A DNA stretch of 6,330 nt, taken from contig LSKJ01000534.1 of assembly GCA_001557035.1 (NCBI GenBank), forward strand, positions 1 to 6,330, read 5' to 3'. The notes below the pieces were generated by a model, which was given only the letters and a program-made list of their open reading frames with translations, searched no databases and was not told the origin of the DNA. Both the position numbers and the translations under genes were made by a program. The DNA comes from Rhodospirillaceae bacterium CCH5-H10 (GTDB lineage Bacteria > Pseudomonadota > Alphaproteobacteria > Reyranellales > Reyranellaceae). Below are positions 1-5,616 of this stretch, piece after piece (the stretch's first letter is position 1; every line of letters starts with the position of its first letter).

Positions 1-249
1 GGCCAGGGCCTGATGGCCGTTGCGCTGGTGATCTTCGCGCGCTGGGATCCGATCCGCTGCCTGTGGGCCTCGCTGCTCTTCGGCGCAGCCGGCGCGATCA
101 GTCCGGCGCTGCAGTCCATTGGCGTGACGCAGGGCTACTACCTGTTCAGCGCCGCGCCCTACGTCCTTACCCTCGCTTTGATGATCGCCACCTGCTCGCC
201 CGCGCGCAGCGTCCGCGGTGCGCCGGGCGAGCTGGGCGCCGTCAAGTAG
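1..249 (+). CDS. ABC transporter permease, BMP/nucleoside-like type (C-terminal fragment)
   Basis: The reading frame is open from base 1 to the TAG at 247-249, so only the last 82 residues of a membrane permease are present. Seen: alternating hydrophobic stretches with a short charged loop (ARWDPIR) between them, a glycine-rich helix ([10 protein letters not shown]), and the ending [18 protein letters not shown], followed by a short hydrophilic tail. Family knowledge: a small loop after ALVIFARW and a final 'PYVLTL' helix are typical of the second permease of the YufP/YufQ-like ABC importers, which work with a BMP-type lipoprotein and a double-domain ATPase. The matching ATPase lies 682 bases downstream, which supports this class. 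Inference from the neighbours: the substrate is biuret or a related ureide rather than a nucleoside. The stop codon overlaps the AGGAG ribosome binding site of the next gene. Confidence 0.8.
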   Translation, partial: GQGLMAVALVIFARWDPIRCLWASLLFGAAGAISPALQSIGVTQGYYLFSAAPYVLTLALMIATCSPARSVRGAPGELGAVK

Positions 250-257
250 GAGCCGCC

Positions 258-935
258 ATGACCCACATCGACTCCCGCCCCTATGCCTGGCCCTGGAACG
301 GCGAGCTGCGCGCCGACAACACGGCGCTGGTCATCATCGACATGCAGACCGACTTCTGCGGCGTCGGCGGCTATGTCGACAAGATGGGCTACGACCTGTC
401 GCTGACCCGCGCGCCCATAGAGCCGCTGAAGGCGCTGCTGGCCGCCGCGCGCAAGGCGGGCTGGACCGTGATCCACACGCGTGAGGGCCATCGGCCCGAT
501 CTCTCCGACCTGCCACCCAACAAGCGCTGGCGGTCGCAGCAGATCGGCGCCGGCATCGGCGATCCCGGCCCCTGCGGGCGCATCCTGGTGCGTGGCGAGC
601 CCGGCTGGGAGATCATTCCCGATCTCGCGCCCATTGCCGGCGAGCCCATCATCGACAAGCCGGGCAAGGGATCGTTCTGCGCCACCGACCTCGAACTGAT
701 GCTGCGGACGCGCGGCATCGACAATCTGGTGCTGACCGGCATCACGACCGACGTGTGTGTCCACACCACGATGCGGGAAGCCAACGACCGCGGCTTCGAG
801 TGCCTGATCCTGGAAGACTGCACCGGCGCCACCGATCCCGGCAACCATGCCGCCGCCCTGAAGATGGTCGAGATGCAGGGCGGCGTGTTCGGCGCCGTGG
901 CCAATTCGGCTGCAGTCCTGAAGGCAATCGCGTGA
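258..935 (+). CDS. biuH: biuret hydrolase (biuret amidohydrolase), isochorismatase-fold cysteine hydrolase
   Basis: A 225-residue protein predicted to hydrolyse biuret to allophanate (urea-1-carboxylate) and ammonia in the cytoplasm. The ATG at 258 is preceded by AGGAG at 248-252, five bases upstream. Seen: the triad of the cysteine-hydrolase superfamily, Asp28 in VIIDMQTDF, Lys134 in DKPGKGSF and Cys167 in [15 protein letters not shown], plus Gln207 in MQGGVFG. From memory of the characterised Rhizobium leguminosarum enzyme, the equivalents are D36, K142, C175 and Q215. The offset is a constant eight residues, and the flanking motifs ([31 protein letters not shown]) also look the same, so this is likely a true orthologue rather than a generic isochorismatase. 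It sits between permease and ATPase of one transporter and overlaps the ATPase start by four bases (GTGA). Alternatives such as ureidoacrylate or N-carbamoyl amidases fit less well. No allophanate hydrolase (atzF) is seen here to complete the pathway. Confidence 0.88.
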   Translation: MTHIDSRPYAWPWNGELRADNTALVIIDMQTDFCGVGGYVDKMGYDLSLTRAPIEPLKALLAAARKAGWTVIHTREGHRPDLSDLPPNKRWRSQQIGAGIGDPGPCGRILVRGEPGWEIIPDLAPIAGEPIIDKPGKGSFCATDLELMLRTRGIDNLVLTGITTDVCVHTTMREANDRGFECLILEDCTGATDPGNHAAALKMVEMQGGVFGAVANSAAVLKAIA

Positions 936-2443
936 CGACGGCGCCGTCCCTCGAGCTGATCGGCTTCACCAAGCGCTTCGGCGCGATGGCCGCGCTCGAC
1001 GACGTCTCGGTGAAGATCAGGGCCGGCGCCTTCCATGCGCTGCTGGGCGAGAACGGCGCGGGCAAGAGCACGCTCGTGAAGTGCGCCATGGGCTACTACG
1101 CGGCCGACCAGGGCCAGATCCTGCTGAACGACCACGAGGTCGAGATCGCCCATCCGCGCCAGGCGCACGAGCTGGGACTCGGCATGGTCTATCAGCACTT
1201 CACCCTGGTACCGAACATGACGGTGCTGGAGAACTTCGTGATGTCGCGCGGCGACCTGCCGGCCGTGATCGACTGGACGGCGGAGCGGCGCGCGCTCAAG
1301 TCGTTCTTCGAGACGACGCCGTTCACGGTGCCGATCGACACGCCGGTTGCGGATCTCGCCGCCGGCCAGAAGCAGAAGGGCGAAATACTTCGCCAGCTCT
1401 ACCTCAAGCGCAACCTGCTGATCCTCGACGAGCCGACCTCGGTGCTGACGCCGGACGAGGCCGACGAGGTTCTGACCACGCTGAAGAAGCTGACGAACGA
1501 CGGGCTGATCACCATCGTCACCATCACGCACAAGTTCCGTGAGGTGAACACCTATTGCGATGCCGTCACGGTGCTGCGTCGCGGCCAGCTCATCGGCACG
1601 AAGCCGACCAGCGAACTCGACAACGACATGATGGCCGAGATGATGGTCGGCCGGCGCGAAACGCGCACCGTGGTCGAACGCGAGGCGCGGGCGCCGGGCA
1701 AGGCGGTACTGAAGCTGGAAGGCCTTTCCGTCGCCGACAATGTCGGCCAGCTCGCGGTCGAGGACCTGAGGCTCGACATCCGGGCCGGCGAGATCGTCGG
1801 CATCGCGGGCGTGTCGGGCAACGGCCAGCGCGAGCTCGTGGAGACGCTGGCCGGACAGCGCGATGCCGAGGCCGGCAAGATGCTGGTGCATGGCGAGGTC
1901 TACACCGCAACGCGCCCCGAAATGGTCCGCCACAGGATCGCCTGCCTGCCCGAGGAGCCGCTGCGCAACGCCTGCGTCGCCGACATGTCGGTGGCCGAGA
2001 ACATCGCGCTGCGCTCTTTCGACCAGCCGCCTTCCTCGTCGAATGGTATCTGGCTCAAGCGCGGTCCGATGCGCGAGACCGCGCGCAAGCTGATCGAGGC
2101 CTACAAGGTGAAGACGCCCGGCCCGGACGCCGCCATCCGCGGCCTGTCAGGCGGCAACGTACAGCGCGCCGTGCTGGCGCGCGAACTGTCGAGCGAAGGC
2201 GACCTGCTGATCGTCGCCAATCCCTGCTTCGGCCTCGACTTCGCCGCCGTCGCCGAGATCCGCGCCCGCATCGTCCAGGCCCGCAATCGCGGGGCCGCCG
2301 TGCTGCTGGTGAGCGAGGATCTCGACGAGATCCTGCAGCTCTCCGACCGCATAGTCGTCATGTTCGACGGCAAGCTCGCGCTCGAAACCGACGCCGCCAG
2401 CGCTGATGTCGGCGCGATCGGCCGCGCCATGGCGGGACATTGA
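932..2443 (+). CDS. ABC transporter ATP-binding protein, double-domain (sugar/BMP-type importer)
   Basis: A 503-residue cytoplasmic protein with two ATP-binding domains, which powers the importer whose permease ends at 249. The start is the GTG at 932, overlapping the biuH stop, with GAAGG at 920-924 as ribosome binding site. Domain 1 has Walker [10 protein letters not shown] (39-47), Q-loop Gln88, signature region [12 protein letters not shown] (142-153), Walker [14 protein letters not shown] (162-174) and H-loop His200. Domain 2 (about 258-500) has the lysine-less Walker A variant [10 protein letters not shown] (293-302), signature [15 protein letters not shown] (405-419), Walker [13 protein letters not shown] (425-436) and SEDLDE in place of the usual H-loop histidine. 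Domain 2 with a lysine-less Walker A, no Walker B glutamate and no H-loop histidine is the usual state for this family, leaving one catalytic site. More unusual is the domain 1 signature, AAGQKQ where SVGQRQ or SVGEQQ is common. Substrate is inferred from neighbours only. Confidence 0.93.
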   Translation: MTTAPSLELIGFTKRFGAMAALDDVSVKIRAGAFHALLGENGAGKSTLVKCAMGYYAADQGQILLNDHEVEIAHPRQAHELGLGMVYQHFTLVPNMTVLENFVMSRGDLPAVIDWTAERRALKSFFETTPFTVPIDTPVADLAAGQKQKGEILRQLYLKRNLLILDEPTSVLTPDEADEVLTTLKKLTNDGLITIVTITHKFREVNTYCDAVTVLRRGQLIGTKPTSELDNDMMAEMMVGRRETRTVVEREARAPGKAVLKLEGLSVADNVGQLAVEDLRLDIRAGEIVGIAGVSGNGQRELVETLAGQRDAEAGKMLVHGEVYTATRPEMVRHRIACLPEEPLRNACVADMSVAENIALRSFDQPPSSSNGIWLKRGPMRETARKLIEAYKVKTPGPDAAIRGLSGGNVQRAVLARELSSEGDLLIVANPCFGLDFAAVAEIRARIVQARNRGAAVLLVSEDLDEILQLSDRIVVMFDGKLALETDAASADVGAIGRAMAGH

Positions 2444-2580
2444 TGAGCGGCGCGAGATGCCAGCCCGAGCATGGGTGTCATCCCGAGCGCAGCGAGGGAC
2501 CCTTTACTGCCACCGCGCAAAGGTCCCTCGCTGCGCTCGGGATGACAGCTGTTTTTGAGCTATCGGGGATGCGCCTGTGA
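2443..2580 (+). other. 45-codon bridging ORF through the palindromic repeat
   Basis: The ATG at 2443-2445 shares one base with the ATPase stop (TGATG). The frame stays open to the TGA at 2578-2580, which overlaps the GTG start of the next hydrolase (GTGA). Most of the peptide is the translation of the palindrome: HPERSEGPF from the left arm and QRSLAALGMT from the right. These peptides appear wherever this kind of repeat is translated, so the product probably has no function of its own. What may matter is that ribosomes leaving the ATPase could re-initiate here and be carried to the hydrolase start. A functional small protein is unlikely. Confidence 0.25.
2476..2547. repeat. Perfect 26-bp-arm palindromic repeat between ATPase and second hydrolase
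   Basis: The arms 2476-2501 and 2522-2547 are perfect reverse complements over 26 bases, separated by a 20-base loop (2502-2521). Pairing can extend into the loop (ccctttac against gcaaagg) if one C is bulged. The arm core is GTCATCCCGAGCGCAGCG. Similar palindromes are scattered in many alphaproteobacterial genomes, and a diverged copy lies at 3249-3337. In RNA it would fold into a very stable hairpin. TTTTT follows at 2552-2556, so partial transcription termination before the downstream hydrolase is possible. No transposase is attached; it resembles a REP-like non-autonomous element. Confidence 0.9.
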
Positions 2581-3239
2581 AAACCATCGCCGCACAACCC
2601 TTCGACTTCACTTTCGATCCTGCCCACACGGCGCTGATCGTGATCGACATGCAGCGCGACTTCATCGAGCCGGGTGGGTTCGGCGCGACCCTTGGCAACG
2701 ATGTGAGCCTGCTGTCGGCGATCGTGCCGACGGTCGGGCGGCTGATCGAGGCGTTCCGTGCCGCCGGCCTGCCGATCATCCATACGCGCGAGTGCCACCG
2801 GCCCGACCTGTCGGACTGCCCGCCAGCCAAGCGGCTGCGCGGCAAGCCGTCGATGCGGATCGGCGATCCCGGAGCGATGGGTCGCATCCTGATCGCCGGC
2901 GAGGCGGGTGCCGACATCGTGCCGGAGCTGGCGGCCAGACCCGGCGAGATCGTACTCGACAAGCCCGGCAAGGGCGCCTTCTACGCCACGCCGCTCGGCG
3001 AGATTCTCGCCGAAAGGAAAATCACGCATCTCGTCTTCGCCGGCGTCACCACCGAGGTCTGCGTGCAGACGACCATGCGCGAGGCCAACGACCGCGGCTT
3101 CGAGTGCCTGCTGGCCGAGGACGCGACCGAAAGCTATTTCCCGGAATTCAAGAAGGCGGCGATCGACATGATCCGCGCCCAGGGCGCGATCGTGGGCTGG
3201 ACCGCCACCGTCGATCAGGTGGCTGAAGCGCTGAGGTGA
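2577..3239 (+). CDS. isochorismatase-fold cysteine hydrolase, BiuH paralogue (ureide amidohydrolase, substrate unknown)
   Basis: A 220-residue cytoplasmic amidohydrolase of the same superfamily as the gene at 258. The start is the GTG at 2577, with GGGGA at 2565-2569 seven bases upstream; no in-frame ATG is better placed. The triad is intact: Asp24 in IVIDMQRDF, Lys129 in LDKPGKGAF and Cys162 in [15 protein letters not shown]. Gln202 (RAQGAIVGW) matches the substrate-binding glutamine of biuret hydrolase. It shares [18 protein letters not shown] and DRGFECLL with its neighbour, but pocket-lining stretches differ: DFIEPGGF instead of [16 protein letters not shown] instead of SFCATDLE, and [10 protein letters not shown] instead of [11 protein letters not shown] second ureide is therefore the likely substrate. 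Triuret hydrolase (TrtA), which feeds biuret to BiuH, is a reasonable candidate, but the sequence cannot separate it from other ureide or carbamoyl hydrolases. Repeats flank the gene on both sides. Confidence 0.85.
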   Translation: MKTIAAQPFDFTFDPAHTALIVIDMQRDFIEPGGFGATLGNDVSLLSAIVPTVGRLIEAFRAAGLPIIHTRECHRPDLSDCPPAKRLRGKPSMRIGDPGAMGRILIAGEAGADIVPELAARPGEIVLDKPGKGAFYATPLGEILAERKITHLVFAGVTTEVCVQTTMREANDRGFECLLAEDATESYFPEFKKAAIDMIRAQGAIVGWTATVDQVAEALR

Positions 3240-3248
3240 CAGCTATTT

Positions 3249-3337
3249 TGTCATCCTGAGCGAAGCGAAGGATCTCACGCCCGTTAAGGGAGTCCTTTGG
3301 TCGTTCCGTTAGGTCCTTCGCTGCGCTCAGGACGACA
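3249..3337. repeat. Imperfect palindromic repeat, second copy of the same family
   Basis: The arms 3249-3275 and 3311-3337 pair at 24 of 27 positions around a 35-base loop. The left arm matches the arm of the repeat at 2476 at 22 of 26 bases; the four differences are mostly transitions (CCCGAG to CCTGAG, GAGGGACC to GAAGGATC). It fills most of the gap between two convergent genes: the hydrolase stops at 3239 and hspQ stops at 3351. It could serve as a bidirectional transcript-ending hairpin, but neither side has a clear T-run, so a classical intrinsic terminator is not supported. Confidence 0.85.
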
Positions 3338-3350
3338 GTATCCGCCGGCC

Positions 3351-3722
3351 TTAGTGGAGCGCGCGCTCGCGCGACACGTAGTGGCCGCGCTTCAGCTCCT
3401 TGAAGAACTGCGGCACCTGCGGGTGCGACACCGGCTTGCCGGTATCGTCGGGCAGCAGGTTCTGCTCGGACACATAGGCCACGTAGGTGGTCTGCGCGTT
3501 CTCGGCGAGCAGGTGGTAGAAGGGCTGGTCCCGGCGCGGCCGCACTTCCTCGGGGATCGACGACAGCCATTCCTCGGTGTTCGCGAACACCGGGTCGACG
3601 TCGAAGATCACGCCGCGAAAGGGATAGATGCGGTGCTTCACCACCTGGCCGATGGCGAACTTGGCGCAACGCAGGGGCGGCGCGGCGAGCGCCGGGGCGG
3701 TAGCGGGATTGATGGTGTCCAT
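3351..3722 (-). CDS. hspQ: heat shock protein HspQ (YccV-type hemimethylated-DNA-binding fold)
   Basis: A 123-residue protein. Seen: a weakly conserved N-terminus of about 20 residues (rich in Ala and Pro), then the HspQ core AKFAIGQVVKHRIYPFRGVIFDVDP, the block EEWLSSIPEEVRP, the strand DQPFYHLLAENA, TTYVAYVSEQNLLPDD and a basic tail. Family knowledge: in E. coli HspQ is a small heat-shock-inducible protein that influences stability of a mutant DnaA and acts as a specificity enhancer for Lon protease; the domain is also called YccV-like. The C-terminus here (KELKRGHYVSRERALH) extends past the usual core, as in other alphaproteobacterial forms. The ATG at 3722 was chosen because it is the only Met just before the core; the frame runs open further upstream, but that part does not look conserved. 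A GGAG lies 13 bases upstream, which is too far for normal spacing. The gene is alone on the minus strand, convergent with the hydrolase operon and divergent from the MBL operon. Confidence 0.92.
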   Translation of the reverse strand: MDTINPATAPALAAPPLRCAKFAIGQVVKHRIYPFRGVIFDVDPVFANTEEWLSSIPEEVRPRRDQPFYHLLAENAQTTYVAYVSEQNLLPDDTGKPVSHPQVPQFFKELKRGHYVSRERALH

Positions 3723-3728
3723 AGGCAA

Positions 3729-3757
3729 AGTATTGCTCCGAACCGGCCGGTAGGCAA
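3729..3757 (-). promoter_or_regulatory. candidate hspQ promoter, possibly leaderless
   Basis: On the minus strand TTGCCT (3757-3752) and AATACT (3734-3729) are separated by 17 bases, a fair match to a housekeeping promoter. The -10 box ends six bases before the hspQ ATG, so transcription would start at or next to the start codon and give a leaderless mRNA. This fits the lack of a well-spaced ribosome binding site. No convincing heat-shock (sigma-32) promoter was found by eye. The match is short and could be chance. Confidence 0.3.
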
Positions 3758-3864
3758 CGCAGTCGGGACGCCGGATTCGACCGTCGACTGCAAGAATACG
3801 TGAAAAACAGCCGCTCGGATCGCCACGCAAGAACGCGGCCAGATCTTATTGCCTCGCGCCTCGG

Positions 3865-3893
3865 TTGACGGCACCCGCCTCCCTGTGGACTCT
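3865..3893 (+). promoter_or_regulatory. weak candidate promoter of the MBL-methyltransferase-cyclase operon
   Basis: TTGACG at 3865-3870 is a near-consensus -35 box. At 17-base spacing the -10 position holds GACTCT (3888-3893), which is a poor match. If used, transcription would begin near 3900, downstream of the upstream in-frame TTG and GTG codons (3849, 3885) and upstream of the TTG at 3921. That would support the shorter form of the protein. Confidence 0.2.
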
Positions 3894-3908
3894 GGCGCCA
3901 CACTTACC

Positions 3909-3916
3909 GGGAAGGG
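3909..3916 (+). promoter_or_regulatory. ribosome binding site that decides the MBL start
   Basis: GGGAAGGG is a strong purine-rich site. Its GGAAG core (3910-3914) ends six bases before the TTG at 3921, good spacing. The adjacent TTG at 3918 would be too close, and the in-frame TTG 3849 and GTG 3885 have no comparable site. No in-frame ATG exists near the conserved start. Confidence 0.6.
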
Positions 3917-3920
3917 TTTG

Positions 3921-4769
3921 TTGGTCGACGGTCTTAAAGTCCGGTTCTGGGGCGTGCGGGGATCCATCTCATGTCCCGGCGCGGAATACGCGCGCTATGG
4001 CGGCAATACCTCGTGTCTGGAGATCACCGCCGGGGGCCGGCGCATGATCTTCGATGCCGGGACGGGTATTCGCACGCTGGGCGTCGAACTCGCGCGCCAG
4101 GCGCCGCTCGACATCGACATCTACTTCACCCACACGCATCTCGATCACATCTCGGGCCTCACCTTCTTTGCGCCGCTTTTCGACCAGCGCAGCTCAGTCC
4201 GGATGTGGGCCGGCCATCTGGAGGCGCCCTACACGCTGAAGAAGGTCGTCGGACACCTGATGCAGGCGCCGCTCTATCCGGTCTCGCTCGACATCTTCCA
4301 GGCGCGGGTCGAGTTCAGGGAATTCCGGGCCGGCGACACCCTGTCGTGCGGCGCCGTCGCGCTGCACACGACGCCGCTCAACCATCCCAACGGCGCCACC
4401 GGCTATCGCATCGACCATCTCGGCAAGTCGATCTGCTACATCACCGACACGGAACATCGGGAAGGAAAGATCGACCGCGGCATCGTCGACCTGTGTCGCG
4501 GCGCCGACGTGATGATCTACGATTCGAGCTACACCGACGAGGAGTACCAGCGCTATCGCGGCTGGGGCCACTCGACCTGGCAGGAGGGCGTTCGCATCGC
4601 CGACGCGGCCGGCGTCGGGACGCTCGCCATCTTCCATCACGATCCCAGCCATGACGATGCCTTCATGGACAACGTGGCGCGCGCGGCGGCTGCCGTGCGG
4701 CCGGGTCTTGCGCCGAGCGGACTGCCGCGCGTGCTCGTCGCCCATGAAGGCCTGACCTTAACACCGTGA
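3921..4769 (+). CDS. MBL-fold metallo-hydrolase (PhnP/class II phosphodiesterase-like)
   Basis: A 282-residue predicted metal-dependent hydrolase, probably cytoplasmic since no signal peptide is seen. The TTG at 3921 was chosen for its ribosome binding site and because the family usually begins just before KVRFWGVRGS; longer forms from GTG 3885 or TTG 3849 are possible. Seen: VRFWGVRGSISCPG (7-20), YGGNTSCLEI (26-35), the metal-binding motif HTHLDH (71-76), His155 in LNHPNGATGY, Asp176 in ITDTEH, a distinctive YDSSYTDEEY (200-209) with GWGHSTW, and a closing His239/His240 in FHHDPSHDD. These supply a complete two-metal site. The fold is shared by PhnP phosphodiesterase, RNase Z and class II cAMP phosphodiesterases, and motifs alone do not give the substrate. 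It heads a three-gene cluster: ten bases separate it from a methyltransferase, which overlaps an adenylate cyclase, so a role in cyclic-nucleotide turnover is a possible inference. It diverges from hspQ. Confidence 0.85.
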   Translation: MVDGLKVRFWGVRGSISCPGAEYARYGGNTSCLEITAGGRRMIFDAGTGIRTLGVELARQAPLDIDIYFTHTHLDHISGLTFFAPLFDQRSSVRMWAGHLEAPYTLKKVVGHLMQAPLYPVSLDIFQARVEFREFRAGDTLSCGAVALHTTPLNHPNGATGYRIDHLGKSICYITDTEHREGKIDRGIVDLCRGADVMIYDSSYTDEEYQRYRGWGHSTWQEGVRIADAAGVGTLAIFHHDPSHDDAFMDNVARAAAAVRPGLAPSGLPRVLVAHEGLTLTP

Positions 4770-4779
4770 GCCTGTGCCG

Positions 4780-5616
4780 ATGAGTGCCACGCCCAGCCTG
4801 CGCGGCCGCTGGAGGCGGTTTGCGTTGGGATTGCCGACCGTTCTCGGCCTGAAGCCGCGCGGCTGGTTCATCCCGCACCGCTATGCGCCATTGCTGCCCC
4901 CGCCCGGCGCGCAGCCGCCCTATCCCGCGATCGAGCGCCTGTTCGAGGAGCATTCGGACCAGTTCGGCGCCGTGCTCGATGCCGTCGAAGCGCACGCCCA
5001 GACGCTGGAAACCTGCAAGGCCCTGTTCGAGCAATCGTGGTTTCCCTCGCTCGATGCCGCGGTCGCCTATGCGCTGGTCCGCGAGCGCAAGCCGCGCCAC
5101 ATCATCGAGGTCGGGTCCGGCCATTCGACGCGCGTCCTGTCCAGGGCCGTGGGCGGTGTCGGCGAAATCCTGGCGATCGATCCCGCGCCGCGAGCCGATA
5201 TCGCCGACCTGCCGGGCGTCCGGGTGAAGTCGTCGACCCTTCAGGCGGCGCCGGCCAAGGTCTTCGACGGGCTGATGAAGGACGACGTCCTGTTCATCGA
5301 TTCCAGCCACATCCTGATGCCGGGCAGCGACGTCGACATCCTGTTGAACCGGGTCCTGCCGGGCCTGCCGTCGGGCACGCTGGTTCACATCCACGACATC
5401 TTCCTGCCCTTCGACTATCCCGCGATCTGGGGCTGGCGCGCCTACAACGAGCAGCAGGGCGTCGTGCCGCTGCTGACCGGCGGAGCCTTCAAGCCGCTTT
5501 TCTCCAGCGTCTGGGCGGAGCGGCGCATGGCCGACCGGCTGGCCGCCTCGGTGATCGCGCGCCTGCCCCGACCGCCGGATGCGATGCCCGCCAGCCTCTG
5601 GCTGGAAAAGCGCTGA
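4780..5616 (+). CDS. class I SAM-dependent methyltransferase (Methyltransf_24-like)
   Basis: A 278-residue predicted methyltransferase with unknown acceptor. Seen: an N-terminal region of about 100 residues with a basic start (LRGRWRRFALGLP) and a Pro-rich turn (LLPPPGAQPPYP), then the Rossmann domain: SAM-binding motif I HIIEVGSGHST (107-117), the acidic end of strand 2 in ILAIDPAPR (Asp134), the strand-4 motif DVLFIDSSH (169-177), and GTLVHIHDIFLPFDYP (199-214). The DSSH and HDIF motifs are typical of the Methyltransf_24 group, which includes sugar and small-molecule O-methyltransferases. ATG 4780 is preferred over the in-frame GTG at 4774 because the only Shine-Dalgarno-like stretch (GTGAG, 4766-4770) is three bases from GTG but nine from ATG. 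Translation is likely coupled to both neighbours: ten bases after the MBL stop, and its own TGA shares one base with the cyclase ATG (TGATG). The local context gives no acceptor molecule. Confidence 0.85.
   Translation: MSATPSLRGRWRRFALGLPTVLGLKPRGWFIPHRYAPLLPPPGAQPPYPAIERLFEEHSDQFGAVLDAVEAHAQTLETCKALFEQSWFPSLDAAVAYALVRERKPRHIIEVGSGHSTRVLSRAVGGVGEILAIDPAPRADIADLPGVRVKSSTLQAAPAKVFDGLMKDDVLFIDSSHILMPGSDVDILLNRVLPGLPSGTLVHIHDIFLPFDYPAIWGWRAYNEQQGVVPLLTGGAFKPLFSSVWAERRMADRLAASVIARLPRPPDAMPASLWLEKR

Noticed and set aside
63..257. In-frame upstream extension of biuH back to base 63
   Set aside because: It overlaps the permease in another frame, looks Arg-rich and unlike biuret hydrolases, and ATG 258 has a good ribosome binding site and matches the family start.
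780..806. 27-base identity between the two hydrolase genes (780-806 and 3084-3110)
   Set aside because: It encodes the conserved ANDRGFECL block beside the catalytic cysteine and is explained by protein conservation plus shared codon bias; one short tract is not enough to claim gene conversion.
755..931. In-frame upstream extension of the ABC ATPase
   Set aside because: It lies wholly inside biuH in another frame; GTG 932 gives the expected family length and a 4-base overlap.
389..1933. Long open frame on the minus strand opposite biuH and the ATPase (514 codons)
   Set aside because: Antisense shadow of GC-rich coding sequence: rich in Arg, His and Ala, no recognisable domain, and it overlaps two firmly identified genes.
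2443..2580. Functional small protein of 45 residues
   Set aside because: Its sequence is almost entirely translated repeat (HPERSEGP and QRSLAALGMT), a common artefact; kept only as a bridging ORF.
2476..3337. CRISPR array or insertion sequence
   Set aside because: Only two palindromic units 700 bases apart with a gene between them; no regular spacers, no transposase and no terminal target duplication seen.
3240..3350. Intrinsic terminator between the hydrolase and hspQ
   Set aside because: A long hairpin is present but neither strand has a following T-run, so it is reported only as a repeat.
3723..3830. N-terminal extension of HspQ by 36 residues
   Set aside because: The added stretch looks like intergenic sequence, is unlike HspQ proteins and holds the candidate promoter.
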